Below are positions 1 through 10,426 of a stretch of DNA of 64,000 nucleotides, piece after piece; the first letter of the stretch is position 1, and each line of letters begins with the position of its first letter. The stretch comes from Pontederia crassipes (Eukaryota > Streptophyta > Magnoliopsida > Commelinales > Pontederiaceae). The notes beneath the pieces were generated by a model. The model was not told where the DNA came from, ran no database searches, and worked only from the letters and a program-made list of their open reading frames with translations. Where the stretch lies: NCBI GenBank assembly GCA_030549335.1, contig CM060198.1:61873953-61937952 (forward strand). Reading direction: 5' to 3'. The position numbers and the translations under genes are program-made.

Positions 1-369
1 TACAACTTCACCGGCAAGGGCGACACGGACCCTTCCATGGACCAGAACTACGTCAAGGTCTTGAAGAAGAACAACTGCAAGACCCCCACGGACAACACGA
101 CCGAGAACGAGCTGGATCCCGGCAGCTTCAAGACCTTCGACCTCAGCTACTACAAGCACTTGCTCAAGCGCAGAGTGCTCTTCCAGTCCGACACCGCGCT
201 GCTGACCGACGCCTACGCCAAGTCCGTCGTCCTCTACCTTCTGAACAGCCCCGTTGAAGTGTTCTTCAAGGAGTTCGCTTCAGCCATGGAGAAGCTGGTC
301 GCGCTCGACGTCAAGACCGGGTACGAAGGAGAAATCAGGAAGAAATGCAGCGTCGTCAACGGCCATTAA
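1..369 (+). CDS. Class III peroxidase, C-terminal part (5' partial)
   Basis: Secreted plant heme peroxidases (class III) use H2O2 to oxidise phenolics in the cell wall. The reading frame is open from base 1 and ends at TAA 367-369, so about 122 residues of a protein usually 310-350 long are present. Family features seen: YNFTGKGDTDPSMD near the start, then NNC (likely one half of a conserved disulfide), DPGSFKTFDLSYYK, LFQSDTALLTD, FFKEFASAMEKL, and the last disulfide cysteine in RKKCSVVN. The distal and proximal heme histidines lie upstream of the window. The ATG at 37 is internal and not the true start. Codon usage is GC-rich, unlike the flanking AT-rich DNA. The family assignment is secure; the subgroup is not. 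There is no visible defect. Confidence 0.93.
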   Translation, partial: YNFTGKGDTDPSMDQNYVKVLKKNNCKTPTDNTTENELDPGSFKTFDLSYYKHLLKRRVLFQSDTALLTDAYAKSVVLYLLNSPVEVFFKEFASAMEKLVALDVKTGYEGEIRKKCSVVNGH

Positions 370-589
370 AGTACGCGCCTTGCACGGATTCCGTCTGATA
401 CTCGTTCTTTCCCCCTGTCTGTGAGGTGAACTGCTGAACAGCTGAAGCAAAAACTATTCTGCATGGTGAAACCGGAGATTTGTCTACTGTTTACATGATA
501 TTATTTTCCTGTGTTGTGAAAGTTCCTTTCTTTTTCTTTTATTAATGTATTTCTGTGTGGATGTTTGTAATATTTTCATCTCATTCATT

Positions 590-595
590 AATAAA
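590..595 (+). promoter_or_regulatory. Candidate polyadenylation signal of the peroxidase gene
   Basis: AATAAA lies about 220 bases after the peroxidase stop codon in a T-rich 3' UTR-like stretch. The position is plausible for a plant near-upstream element, but plant signals are degenerate and this is the only evidence. Confidence 0.4.
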
Positions 596-599
596 TTTT

Positions 600-3500
600 A
601 CATGAATCTGAAACAAAGCAGCCGGTGAAGCGATAGATCGAGTTGCCCTGTTCAGAGTAGATCCAGAATGCGAATTTAATTGCAGCAGTCCACTTCATTT
701 TAGCAGACAGAGAGAGAGAGAGAAGGAAGAAGTTAATAAGAGTTGTTGGGTGGAGAGTACTTAGCGTCGTAATCAACTGATAACGACGTGGTAACTAAAG
801 ATCCACTGAGCAAATCTAAAGGAAGGAAACAAACGAGAGTTTGGATCATCCAATCGCGCGCGTCTTGTTCAATGAATCGTAAGATTTTGTCGACCGTCAA
901 AAAGAAATGGGCTCTTTGGTGCACTCGTTCCGTAAAGCGTCCAACGGAGCTAAAGGTGCATGGAGGAAAATACGCACACAAAAAATGAATATTCAGGTTT
1001 TTATCTGCTCAATTTACTTACTTTTTCATGCACAGGATTTAAGCATAGAAAAGTCCATACAGCTCCACATGAATTGTAATGATCAAAACAGCCAACTTTT
1101 TTCATCTTTTCTATATATATATTTTTTAAACTTTTCATGTTTGAACCATGGCATTTGGAAGGGATGAAGAGTCGAGACAATGCATTATAATTAAAAAGGA
1201 AAAAAAAAACTGTAGTGCAATATATTCTAATTAATAACATTTGGCAGGCGCAGTCTTTAGAGTCATTTTAATTAACCTACTTGTAATCAAGAATGTTTCT
1301 TCATTATTATATTATATTATAGTATATTATATTAGGCATAGGATACTCAACAAGTAGTATATAAAACCTGAAATTATAATTGCACATGTAGCCGTGGCTT
1401 CCGTAGCCATAAGGAGGAAGGCCCTAATCCAACCAAAACAGTGACGGAAGTGGAGACGGAGAAAAGGCCAAGTAGCACCATGTCCGATCCATTCTAATCT
1501 TCTTGTCCAATTTCTTTTTTGTTTGGTTGAACATTGTGATATTATTTTTTCAACAAAAAAAAAACCATCAATGATCGATCACAAAGTCGTATTATGTTTT
1601 TTTCTTGGAACATCCTTGTTGAGCAAAGAATAAATTATCCGGATTTCGGCTTCTAAATATATAATTTTGTTAGAAAAAAAAACTCATTCATACCCCAAAA
1701 ATTGCTCACAAATTGATAAGTCACGTAATTAATGTTTCTATTTTGTTCCGATTAATTGAGTTTAATTCGCTATATCATGTCAAATCGAACTCACTAGATA
1801 TGTACAATTCCCTGATGTAATTATGAAAATATTACACTAGTACATACTTCAAATGCATTAGAAGCCTCTTGTGGTTGGTTATATTTATAGAGTATTATTT
1901 ACAAAGTATACTATTCCGTATAGCTACATCTCTCACCCTTAAACTTATGTTTGATCTATATCGTTTAGAATCAAACTGATGGCAATTCAAAATAATCAGG
2001 CACTCATTATTCTCTTATTTTTTATATCTGTTTTTTTTTCTCATAAAAGATACATTTCAACTCACAATAAGGACATCCTACCTTTCGGATGTTATCCAAT
2101 AAATTTGAACATTATTATTCTAAAATTTAGGTTTATCACAAAGCTGACTTTTGGCACTGGCACATTATTGCAACTTCATTTTTTTGTCATCCCACCCAAA
2201 TGCAATAATTCTCATTCCTGATGAAGGTGTATATCCTACTATCCATTTATATTTAGTGTCTTAATTAATTGTAACAAAAAAATTATTTTCTGTCTTATAT
2301 CTGTTAATTAAAAACATTGACTCTTTTTGGAGAAAAACACATAGGAGAAATCGTTCTCAACTTTTTCTATATTGGTACGCTGCTGTGAAATACTACTTCT
2401 CACATAATACTCATTCTTATTTTTTTTAATTATTTAGTTTTATTTTAAATCACTTTTAAATTTCTTTTTATTCATGTAAACTTTCCTCTTATTGTTTTAT
2501 TTTGCTCTCCTTTATTTTGTTTAACAACATAATGTCACACCTTATCTTTTTAATTTCAATTTTTTAATCTTATGTTGTTTCCAATTTTATTTTCTCTTCT
2601 CTCATTCAATACTCCTAGTAAAGCTTTCCTTAGTTTTCCTTTTTTTTTTGCATATTTTCTTCCACTTTTAACTTTAATTTTCGTATTTGTTTTGATCTTT
2701 TTTTCCTTTTATTTCAGTTTTGAAGTTGAATTCTGTTTTCTATATGTTCACTGTTTTCACCTGTTCAAAGTTATTTCCAATTTGGTGACCAGCCGAACCA
2801 AATCAATGTTGCTTTACAATTAATTAATGCATTGAACCGATACGTGCCGTTCAATTTAGTATCACTGATTTTTGGTATGAATTATTTAATAATTCATGAC
2901 CTGGCCGAGTCTTTTCTTTTCAATAAATTATTATTGTTTGGTTGTGGGATGAATTTTAACAATCTCAAAGTTGACCCTCTCTTTCAACTCAATTATCAAA
3001 TTTTAATTAATAACTAGATTATTCTTTAATTATTAGCTTATTTTACTTACTATTGTTTTGTTCGACTATTGTCAATTTATTAGTATTATTGTATTTAAAA
3101 AAATAATATTAAAACAATTTTTTTTAAAAATAATTGGCCCATGCCTTTGCTTGTGATGGATATGAAGGTTAGTCAAGTCGCTCTCAGATCCATATGCTTG
3201 TGATTCTTAAATGATATTAGTGGGAGAAGCCACACCTAAGGGAGAGGAGGTAAAGATTTAGCTACTAGTACCTACAAAAATAAGACTCCCATTAGAAGAA
3301 CAAGTAGGTCCCATGAAAGGTTTGTCCATGTTAAGTTTAACACAACATCAAGCCTGCATTGGATTGTCGCTTTTTCGATCACGTAGATCACCTTTATCGA
3401 TGGGATGGGACACTACTCCTAGCTGGCCCTTCTCAACAATGGTGAGGCCTCAAAAGGCGATAGGATGCCAACGTTGTTGCCTTGCTTGATCACTCAATGT

Positions 3501-3611
3501 GTACCTACTTCCATGCTCGATAATTCCTACTCATGTTTATCTGGAGATAATTTTTGTAAATTATCATATGATATTGTATAAATGATTTGGATTCATCACA
3601 TTACATTGTTT
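600..3611. other. AT-rich intergenic region, no gene recognised
   Basis: This 3-kb stretch has only short open frames of low-complexity T-rich sequence, such as 2572-2823. It holds a short (AG)n run at about 707-723 and an AT-rich (ATTAT)-type run at about 1300-1335. I see no family-specific motif or clear transposon end. Confidence 0.6.
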
Positions 3612-4085
3612 CATTGTAAGAAAATCTTCTGAATAGTCACGCAAATTAACGTCTCAAAATGATGCTAAGTCGACGCTAATAATGACAAAATAACGACATA
3701 GTAGAGTCGACAGTTCTTCGATGCTACCTCTCAATCGCCTCAAATTAGCATCGTTTAGGCATTATAAAGAGTCAACACCAAAGTTGGTGTCTTCTCAGCA
3801 TTACAACACACCTACATGTGCACGTACAAATAGGCAAATGCGCGGAAAATATAGCGCAGCATTAGCGTCGACGGTATGCAATGCTAAAATTCTTGAAATA
3901 GAGCCACTTTGCCTCTGATGCCAATGCAACTCTATAGTGCCACTAAAGTTGGTGCTATCATGACATCGACATATGGCGGCGTTGAATGTTTTGGCGCCGC
4001 CTATATGTGATGCCAAGTAGACGCGAAGGTGCTGCTAACATCCTTTTGTCACTAATCCGACTCTAATGTGGCGCTAATGTTTATA
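3612..4085 (+). mobile_element. CACTA (En/Spm) subterminal fragment, probable 5' end
   Basis: The sequence CATTGTAAGAAAAT at 3612 is a three-mismatch form of the CACTA terminal repeat CACTACAAGAAAAT. It is followed by about 430 bases packed with short degenerate motifs (GCGTC, GACGCTAA, TAGCATC, GATGCTAA in both orientations). The same motif style precedes the CACTA ends at 10,426 and 18,903 in this window. Subterminal repeat arrays of this sort are the transposase-binding regions of CACTA elements. No coding sequence is left here. Whether this is the 5' partner of the 3' end at 10,426 cannot be decided, because 5 kb of other repeats lies between them and flanking trinucleotides do not match. 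Confidence 0.55.
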
Positions 4086-5762
4086 TGAATACAAATATAT
4101 ATGTTACCTATAGTAAAACTTTAATTAATGAATTAATCAAAATATTATTTATAATTATATTTGTAGGATCACAAGGTACCAAGAGGGGGAGATGAATTGG
4201 TGTTAAATAAAAAATACCGATTTTACGAAAATCATCACGTAAGCTTAAAATCGATTCGTTAATATTTAAATCAACACAAAAATGATCATATCACATGCAT
4301 AATAATGTAAGAAGGAGAGAGAGAGAGAAAGACAAACACAAGGTGCATAGCGATTTGTTGACGAGGTTCGGCCACACCTTGGTCTACGTTTTCGCTCCGA
4401 CTTTTTGACCTTGAGACCGTCGAAGATTCCACTAAACACTCTTCATTCATTTCAAATGGGGCAAGGAAGAAACCCTTTACAACACACCATCGTTTCTCCG
4501 CTTCAAGAGAAAAAACACACCTCTTCTCCTATGTAGCTTATTTTTTTTCTAGCCCGAGAGATAAAATAAAATCTCTTCTATACAGAAGCTCACACCCAAA
4601 TTTATGAGCAAATGTTTCTCTCTTTTCCAATATAAAACTCTCAAAAGAAAGAAGAAAGAAAAAAATAAAATTATTTGCAACTTGCAGCTCAAATGAACTT
4701 CTCAAATATTCTTTCCACTTCTCCTTGGAAATCTAAATCATTCCTATACTTTTGGGTCATCTTTTATAGCTTAACTCCATTTAGCCCTTAGTATTCTGCG
4801 CGTTGATCAATCGACCGACATGCACTATTTTAAGCATAATATTTTGCACAGTTATCTAAATGAGATGACCTTTCATTCTATGAAAAACTAATAGAATTCT
4901 CTACAACTTTAATATTCACCATTCATAAAAAAATCTAATAATATCATAGTCAAATATTGATTCAAAGTTCAATATACAAAATTGTCCATTTCAAATAAAA
5001 TATTTTAGAGCTTTACTCTTTTATACATAACTTTTCATTCTAGTATCCAAATGAGATGATATTTAATTCTATGAAAAACTAACAACATTATATATAACTT
5101 TTATATTACTCTCTTGATCCAAATCTCATGATAGAATACTCAACTATAAAGTGCAAGTTTAGCACATAAAATAAACTTCAAAATTAACTTTTTGAACTTT
5201 TATGTGGTTGTCCAAATGAGGTGATTCTTAATTCTCTAGTAAGATAAGAGAATAATCTATAACTTTTATATTCACCCATTAATGTAAATCTCGTGGGAAC
5301 ATAAATAAATATTAATCGAAACTTTAATGCGTGAAGCAACTCATTTCTATTTAAACTTTTTTGGCATTTTAAATATAACTCTAATTTTTTGAGATTTGTA
5401 TCATTAAAACATAATTATATGTATATCAATACAAATATACATGAATGTACATAAATACAAATACACATATGTGTATATAAATATAAAGACCTCCTATATC
5501 GATTTGTGTAATGTTAATTTCACCTACATGTCTTGTGTTTTAACATTTCATCATTTTACTCCTTTCCGCCATCATCGCTCTGTCTTCGCAGCTCTGCTAG
5601 TGGTGCTCAGCCATTGACATCGTCATTTGGCTATTGTCATTGCCGCTCAGTCATCGCCGTTGCTTCCCGGCGTGTTCGCCATCGTCGTTTGTCCGACATG
5701 TTTGCCACCGCTCATTGTCCTTTCTCGAGGCTGTCATTGCCAAGCTGTCAACCCCAACGTTG
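4086..5762. other. Unclassified AT-rich repeat-like DNA
   Basis: No gene is recognised. Around 4,160-4,560 is a stretch with a (GA)n run and moderately GC-rich text resembling retroelement or transposon leader sequence, but I cannot place it. 4,560-5,500 is AT-rich with loosely repeated phrases such as 'CCAAATGAG(A/G)TGAT' at about 4,856, 5,046 and 5,213, which suggests diverged local duplications. 5,560-5,760 is CG-rich and low in complexity (repeated TCGCC/ATCGTC phrases) and forms short open frames in two phases that I do not accept as genes. Confidence 0.4.
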
Positions 5763-5771
5763 CCATCCTCA

Positions 5772-6782
5772 TGGTAAATTACACGAATGATCCTCCAACT
5801 TTGAGTCGATTTCCAATTGATCCTCCAACTTCAATTTATAACCAGAACGTCCTCCATCTTTCATTTTCTTGCACGCTTAGTCCTCCTGACCGGTGATAGT
5901 GGGTTACCCGATTGCCTTGCTTACGTGACAAATTTTCTCTCTCCTCCACATCATTTTATGTCCACCACGTCATTATAAAAATAAAAATAATAATAAAAAA
6001 GGATGAAGTTTTCACGTCATAAAATAATTTTAAAAATAAAAAAAATCAGCTGTTGGGAGCTCGCTGGAGAGAGAGGAGGGGGACGACCGCCCCCTCCCTC
6101 TCTCTCCCGCACGGCTGGAGAGAGAGAGAGATCGAGCTCCGGTGAGCTCGAGTAGAGGGGGGCGGTCACCCCCCCCCTCCCCTCTCTCTCTCTCTCTAGC
6201 ACGGCTGGAGAGAGGAGAGGGGCGACCGCCCCCCTCCCTCTCTCTCCCGCGCGTGTGAGAGAAAGGGGCGGCTCTCGTCGACTAGAGGGGGGCGGTCGCC
6301 CCCCTCCTCTCTCCGGCCGTGCTGGAGAGAGAGAGGGGGTGATCCCTCTCTCTCCCGCTGTAGGAGAGAGAAGGAGGGGGGCGGTCGCCCCCCTCTGCTT
6401 GAGCTCGCCGGAGCTCGAGCTCGCCGGAGCTCGAGCTCTCTCTCTCCAGCCGTGCGGGAGAGAGAGGGAGGGGGGCACCCCCCTCCTCCCTCTCCGGCGA
6501 GCTTCCAACAGTTGATTTTTTTTAATTTTTTTAATGACGTGGAAACTTCATCCTTTTTTATTATTTTTTTAATTTATATAATGACGTGGCGGACATAAAG
6601 TGATGTGAAAGAGAGAGAAAATCTGTCACGTAAGCAAGGCACCCGAGAAATCCACTATCACCGATCGGAAGGACTAAGCGTGTAAGAAAATGAAAGATGG
6701 AGGACGTTCTGGTTATAAATTGAAGTTGGGGGACCAATTAGAAATGGACTCAAAGTTGGGGGACCATTCGTGTAATTTACCC
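5772..6782. mobile_element. Mutator-like long-TIR (MULE/foldback) element with 9-bp target duplication
   Basis: The ends are long inverted repeats. The left arm begins GGTAAATTACACGAATG (5773) and the right arm ends with its complement at about 6764-6781. The arms stay complementary for roughly 270 bases, through the phrases CCTCCAACTT, CCAGAACGTCCTCCATC and CTTGCTTACGTGACA. CCATCCTCA lies on both sides (5763-5771 and 6783-6791), a perfect 9-bp direct repeat, which is the size expected of Mutator superfamily insertion. There is no transposase; the centre (about 6,055-6,510) is a GC-rich hairpin array described separately. The element is therefore non-autonomous. Its arms resemble those at 52,570-53,205. 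The superfamily is inferred from TIR length and duplication size, not from protein. Confidence 0.82.
6060..6510. repeat. GC-rich array of six palindromic hairpins inside the long-TIR element
   Basis: A self-complementary core close to GGGGGCGGTCGCCCCC recurs about six times, near 6075-6098, 6154-6180, 6216-6238, 6284-6307, 6374-6395 and 6466-6487. The copies are separated by (GA)n/(CT)n tracts and by GAGCTCGCCGGAGCTCGAG-type palindromes. Each copy can fold alone, and the two halves of the block can also pair with each other. The block makes long open frames on both strands (for example 6017-6508 minus), but these are Pro/Arg/Ser/Leu-rich repeats without family features. Confidence 0.8.
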
Positions 6783-6791
6783 CCATCCTCA

Positions 6792-7261
6792 ATCTGGCAC
6801 CCTGATTCGGTTGTGCGCTGCCTGGAATGACCCTCTTCGACGATGATGAGACGACCTACCTAGAGATCCCCTCTCTCTCTCTCTTGCCCGTGGTCGGAAT
6901 GGCTGCCTCATAATCAATTTGTTTATTACCTTATTCCGAGGGCTTAGGTTATCGAAAAAATAGATGACCGACGAAAAAATAGACAATCGTCAGAACCTCC
7001 GATGGTCGCCGCGGTCAGAATCTTCCGACAGGTACAACCATAAGAACCTCCAACGGCCTCGGCCATCGAAATCTTCCGACGGGTACAACCGTTAGAAGTT
7101 TCGACAGGCGCAGCCTTCGGGAGTTCTGACGATTTTTTCTTGCCAGTCGAAAATAATTTTGCGATGAGTATTTTTCTGACAGATCCAAACTTCATTTTTC
7201 AACGGATTTCTCAGAATTTCTAATCGTCGTGGCTGTCGAAAAAGTCAATTTTCTTGTAGTG
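6792..7261 (+). mobile_element. CACTA 3' terminus (family with TTCCGAC subterminal repeats)
   Basis: The stretch ends in TTTTCTTGTAGTG at 7261, the reverse complement of the CACTA terminal repeat CACTACAAGAAAA. The 300 bases before it carry repeated short motifs (AATCTTCCGAC, GGTACAACC, AGAACCTCC, TCGAAA), as expected of a subterminal array. The motif set differs from the GCGTC-type and CCCACGG-type arrays elsewhere in the window, so this is a separate CACTA family. No coding part or 5' end was found. The boundary on the left is uncertain. Confidence 0.6.
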
Positions 7262-8844
7262 ATCCTCCATCCTGCTGAGTCACCGACCACGTCCAATCCC
7301 AACGCCGCCACTGCTGTAAGGTAGGACGATTCTTGGATGAATCGTTGGTTTAATAAAATCATTATAGTACTGCATGACAGACGCGAACCCAATCAAATCT
7401 TGATCATAATCATGTTGTTCATCGTCAAAACTCAATGCATGATGTGTTTTATATCATGCAAATGATTCGGATGCTAGCTGAGATCAATAGTTTCACGTTA
7501 GGGCTGACTAAATCTGAGTTATGCGTGAACTTAATTATTTGACTTGCTGTTGTTCCCTTAACTGTGGTGCTGAAATGAGTAGTGTTGAACAACGTTTAAC
7601 ATAATTTTGTCATGTGTGCTGTAGGTTATGATCATATTATTGTCACTAGCCATGAATAAAATGAAATTGGATGGTATGTATTACTGGCTATGTTCAAACT
7701 GATTAAATCTCCTGAGAGGTGTGTTAAGAGATCAACCTTGATGTTCATGTTCTGAAATAAAGGTGTGTGTTTGACTTCTGTTCCTGCTGGATTTTAGTGC
7801 TTGGGTGTGCATGATCATCTGGTCTTCATCAAGTATAATGATAATGCCGTAAATATCATTTATTGTATTTTGTGTTGGTATATAATGATAATGCCATAAA
7901 CATTTCAGAAGTGTTCTGGAATATCATTGTTGATTTAGAGGGTGGGCAGTAGTAGTCGAGAGGCGAGGGTACATATGATGGTGTAATATTCCGATGTGAA
8001 AAAAAAAAAAAAGAGAAAAGAACTTGAGCCACCCGCAGGTGGCCCAAGCCCACACGCACAAGGCCCAAATACCCAACCTAATAACTAATGCCCTAACCTT
8101 CATGATTTTAGCTCCCAGCCGAAAGTTAAACCCCCAAATCCCTATGCTACAGTGTTCCTCATCTAAACACCTCAAACTCACTCCCTCTCTCCAAGACTGT
8201 TCGGCCAGCACCCCCAAGCACCATTGCTACAGTAAATCCGACTACTGTAGCTACAGTAAGTGGTCTTCTCTCTCCATCTAGCTGTTAGTGAGATGTTAGC
8301 TCATCCTTTTCTCTTTTAATCACCATGGTAGTCCCATTAGAGTCTTTGGAGTTAGAGGAAGAAAGAAGAAATTAGGATTTAGGGCATAAGCTAAATAAAG
8401 TATGTTTGAGGGGATTCACTTATCCTAATCACCCCTTGATGATGTATGTTGTGTGAATTAAAGGATTTTAAGACCACCCTAGGTCTTATTAAAGTATGAT
8501 TAGGGATTATGCATTAGATGCTTCATGTTTTATATGATTACTATTCTATTGTTAATCATGCTTAGAATGTCATGTATTTTATAGTTTTATGCCCTATTGC
8601 TGATCTTGCTTAATGCTCTATTGTTAATCATGTATGGATGTATAATGTCTATTGTGCTTTAGTAGCTCATGATGAAATCTTGTAAAGCTTGTGCTCATTT
8701 ATAAGTGTGATAAGCATGTTGTAAGTCTTTATGCAAAAACCCCATGTGGTTCATGATTAGGGTTCTAAGAATGTTAGGAATGCCTCTTGTGATGTGTATA
8801 AGATAATATGTGTTCAAAATAATGATGTATGTAAGATTTGGGAA
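7262..8844. other. Unclassified repeat-like DNA, no gene
   Basis: No family-typical protein is encoded. 8,020-8,280 is moderately GC-rich and carries the phrase CTACAGT(A) several times, a feature I associate with plant LTR or leader sequence, but no LTR pair, primer site or polypurine tract could be identified. The phrase ATAATGATAATGCC is repeated at about 7,837 and 7,884. The rest is AT-rich. Confidence 0.4.
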
Positions 8845-9166
8845 AGAAAACATGTAAAATCGGATGTCTGCCACCCCAGAACGGGCGACCGATTCCATAT
8901 TGGTCGACCGTTCTGGAGGGGCAATCACATTCTGTGATTAGCGGACGACCAAACGCCCTGTTTCGATCGTCCGATAGCAATGTAATGGTCGACCAATTTA
9001 ATAACGATCGTCCGATATGCGTTGTCGAAACGTTCGACACGTTCTATGATTAGCGGATGCCCGAGCGTCTTGTTTTGGTCGTCCGAAAAGTCAAGTATCG
9101 GTCGACCGGTAACGAAACGGTCGCCCGATATGAGTTAAGCAAAATAGTCGAAACATTCTGTGATTA
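8845..9166 (+). repeat. 112-114-bp tandem repeat rich in GGTCGACC / GATCGTCCGA
   Basis: Two full units and the start of a third are in register. The phrase ATTCTGTGATTA (or GTTCTATGATTA) begins units at 8929, 9041 and 9155, giving spacings of 112 and 114. Within each unit the order is GCGGA(C/T)G, a GATCGTCCGA-like box, GGTCGACC(A/G), a second CCGATATG box and GTCGAAAC. A decayed partial unit with GGTCGACC and CGGGCGACCGAT precedes them from about 8845. The array is dense in CpG, unlike its neighbours. It may be an internal tandem array of an LTR, but I see no LTR boundary. Confidence 0.7.
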
Positions 9167-10426
9167 ACGGTAGGAGAAGAAAAAAGTGGGTCCCATGCCC
9201 ATTGCTCGTAGGCTTCCGGAAAGTCTCATCACATATTCACTTGGTTGGTGACGTTAGTGCAAACGATTTCTTAAATATATATGACTATAATGCGAAGATG
9301 GCTGAAAAGTATGGAGATGATCCGAGTACTCAGCTACCAAGTAATGTTTCTCGAAAGCGATTTACGTTTTCATTTTATGTGCTTTTTTATGTTATATAAT
9401 TTATAATGCTTATATGGTTGTATAATTTTTTATTTCATAGAGGATCATACTATTTAGGAGGTGGCTGACACGACACAAGGAGAATACTTGTGTAGCCTAT
9501 GCATAGCCGCTCACGTACCTAGAAGGGGCGGAGGATATGTGGGCAGCCCATATGCTCCGAGCTCATCCGCTGCACCTGATGTGATGCAGCTATCGCAATA
9601 TATATCACAGCAGTAGTTGGCTCCTTTATTGCAGGCAATTTAGGAATTGATCCCATCACAGAATCAATCTCCGCGAGGTCAAGAACCGAGCATGTTGGGA
9701 TTGAACGTCCGGAATGACAACAACAACTCTCAAACTTAGATAGAAACTTTTGCATGATATTACCTATACTTTTTTTACTTATACACTTGTTATTAGAGAT
9801 AAGTATAGTAGTTATACTTTTATTAGTTCATTTTATTATTTTTCATATTCTTATCTTTGATATGGTGCCTGTGATAAATGATGAATACATTTATATACAT
9901 TATATAATTGTATGGTATGGGAAGGGAAAAAAATATAGCTGTAATGGGGCAAAAATATCTGACATTAGCACCTCCGTAGCATCACAATAGCGTCAAAAGA
10001 ATGGTAGATGCTAAATCAAATATATCGTCCTTCGCGTCACCTAAGCATCTTATGGAGTGTCATCTTAGTGTTGCCTTGGCGACCCCACAAACGTGATTTT
10101 GGCATCACAGTAGCGCCGAACTAACGTCATCGAAGGCATAAACTTAGCATCCCATGAGCGCTGGAATAGCGTCTCAGATTTCTGCGCCAATTTCGCGTCG
10201 CGTTAGCGATGCAAATCGACTGCTCGCAATGACACATTACGTGTCATCTTAACATTGAGGTAGCGTGCTAGTAGTGTCTCCTTCTGCTTTGGCTTTATTA
10301 CGATGCTATTAGCCACTGCTTGCATACATCTCATAATGTCGACACTAAGTAGATGCGAAAGAGATGCAATAGCGTCGCAATAGCGTCTCGTTAGCTACGT
10401 CACTATTCATTGATTTTCTTGTAGCG
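9167..10426 (+). mobile_element. CACTA 3' portion: transposase ORF2 tail plus GCGTC subterminal repeats
   Basis: The first 560 bases encode the C-terminal end of a plant Ptta/En/Spm-type ORF2 protein. One frame (to 9399) has NIYDYNAKMAEKYGDDPSTQLP. It continues after an intron-like gap (from about 9440) with a frame reading EVADTTQGEYLCSLC and then GGGYVGSPYAPSSS; in-frame stops follow. 9,960-10,410 is an array of GCGTC, TAGCATC and AGCGTC motifs. The end reads TTTTCTTGTAGCG (10,414-10,426), a one-base variant of the CACTA terminus. The base after it starts the transposase-derived segment of another CACTA copy, so this element probably inserted into that copy. Confidence 0.65.

Noticed and set aside
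2572..2823. 83-codon open frame, very rich in Phe and Leu
   Set aside because: It follows from a T-rich tract. There is no conserved motif, no codon bias like the nearby genes and no partner exons.
5533..5896. Two overlapping open frames of 85-89 codons
   Set aside because: Low-complexity TCGCC/ATCGTC sequence; the second runs into the TIR of the inserted element.
6017..6508. 163-codon open frame on the minus strand (and an 86-codon frame on the plus strand)
   Set aside because: Both lie in the GC-rich hairpin array. The product is a repeat of Pro, Ser, Arg and Leu without domain features, and open frames in several phases are expected of such DNA.
8845..9166. CRISPR-like array
   Set aside because: Units are contiguous 112-114-bp tandem repeats with no repeat-spacer alternation, and the DNA is plant nuclear.
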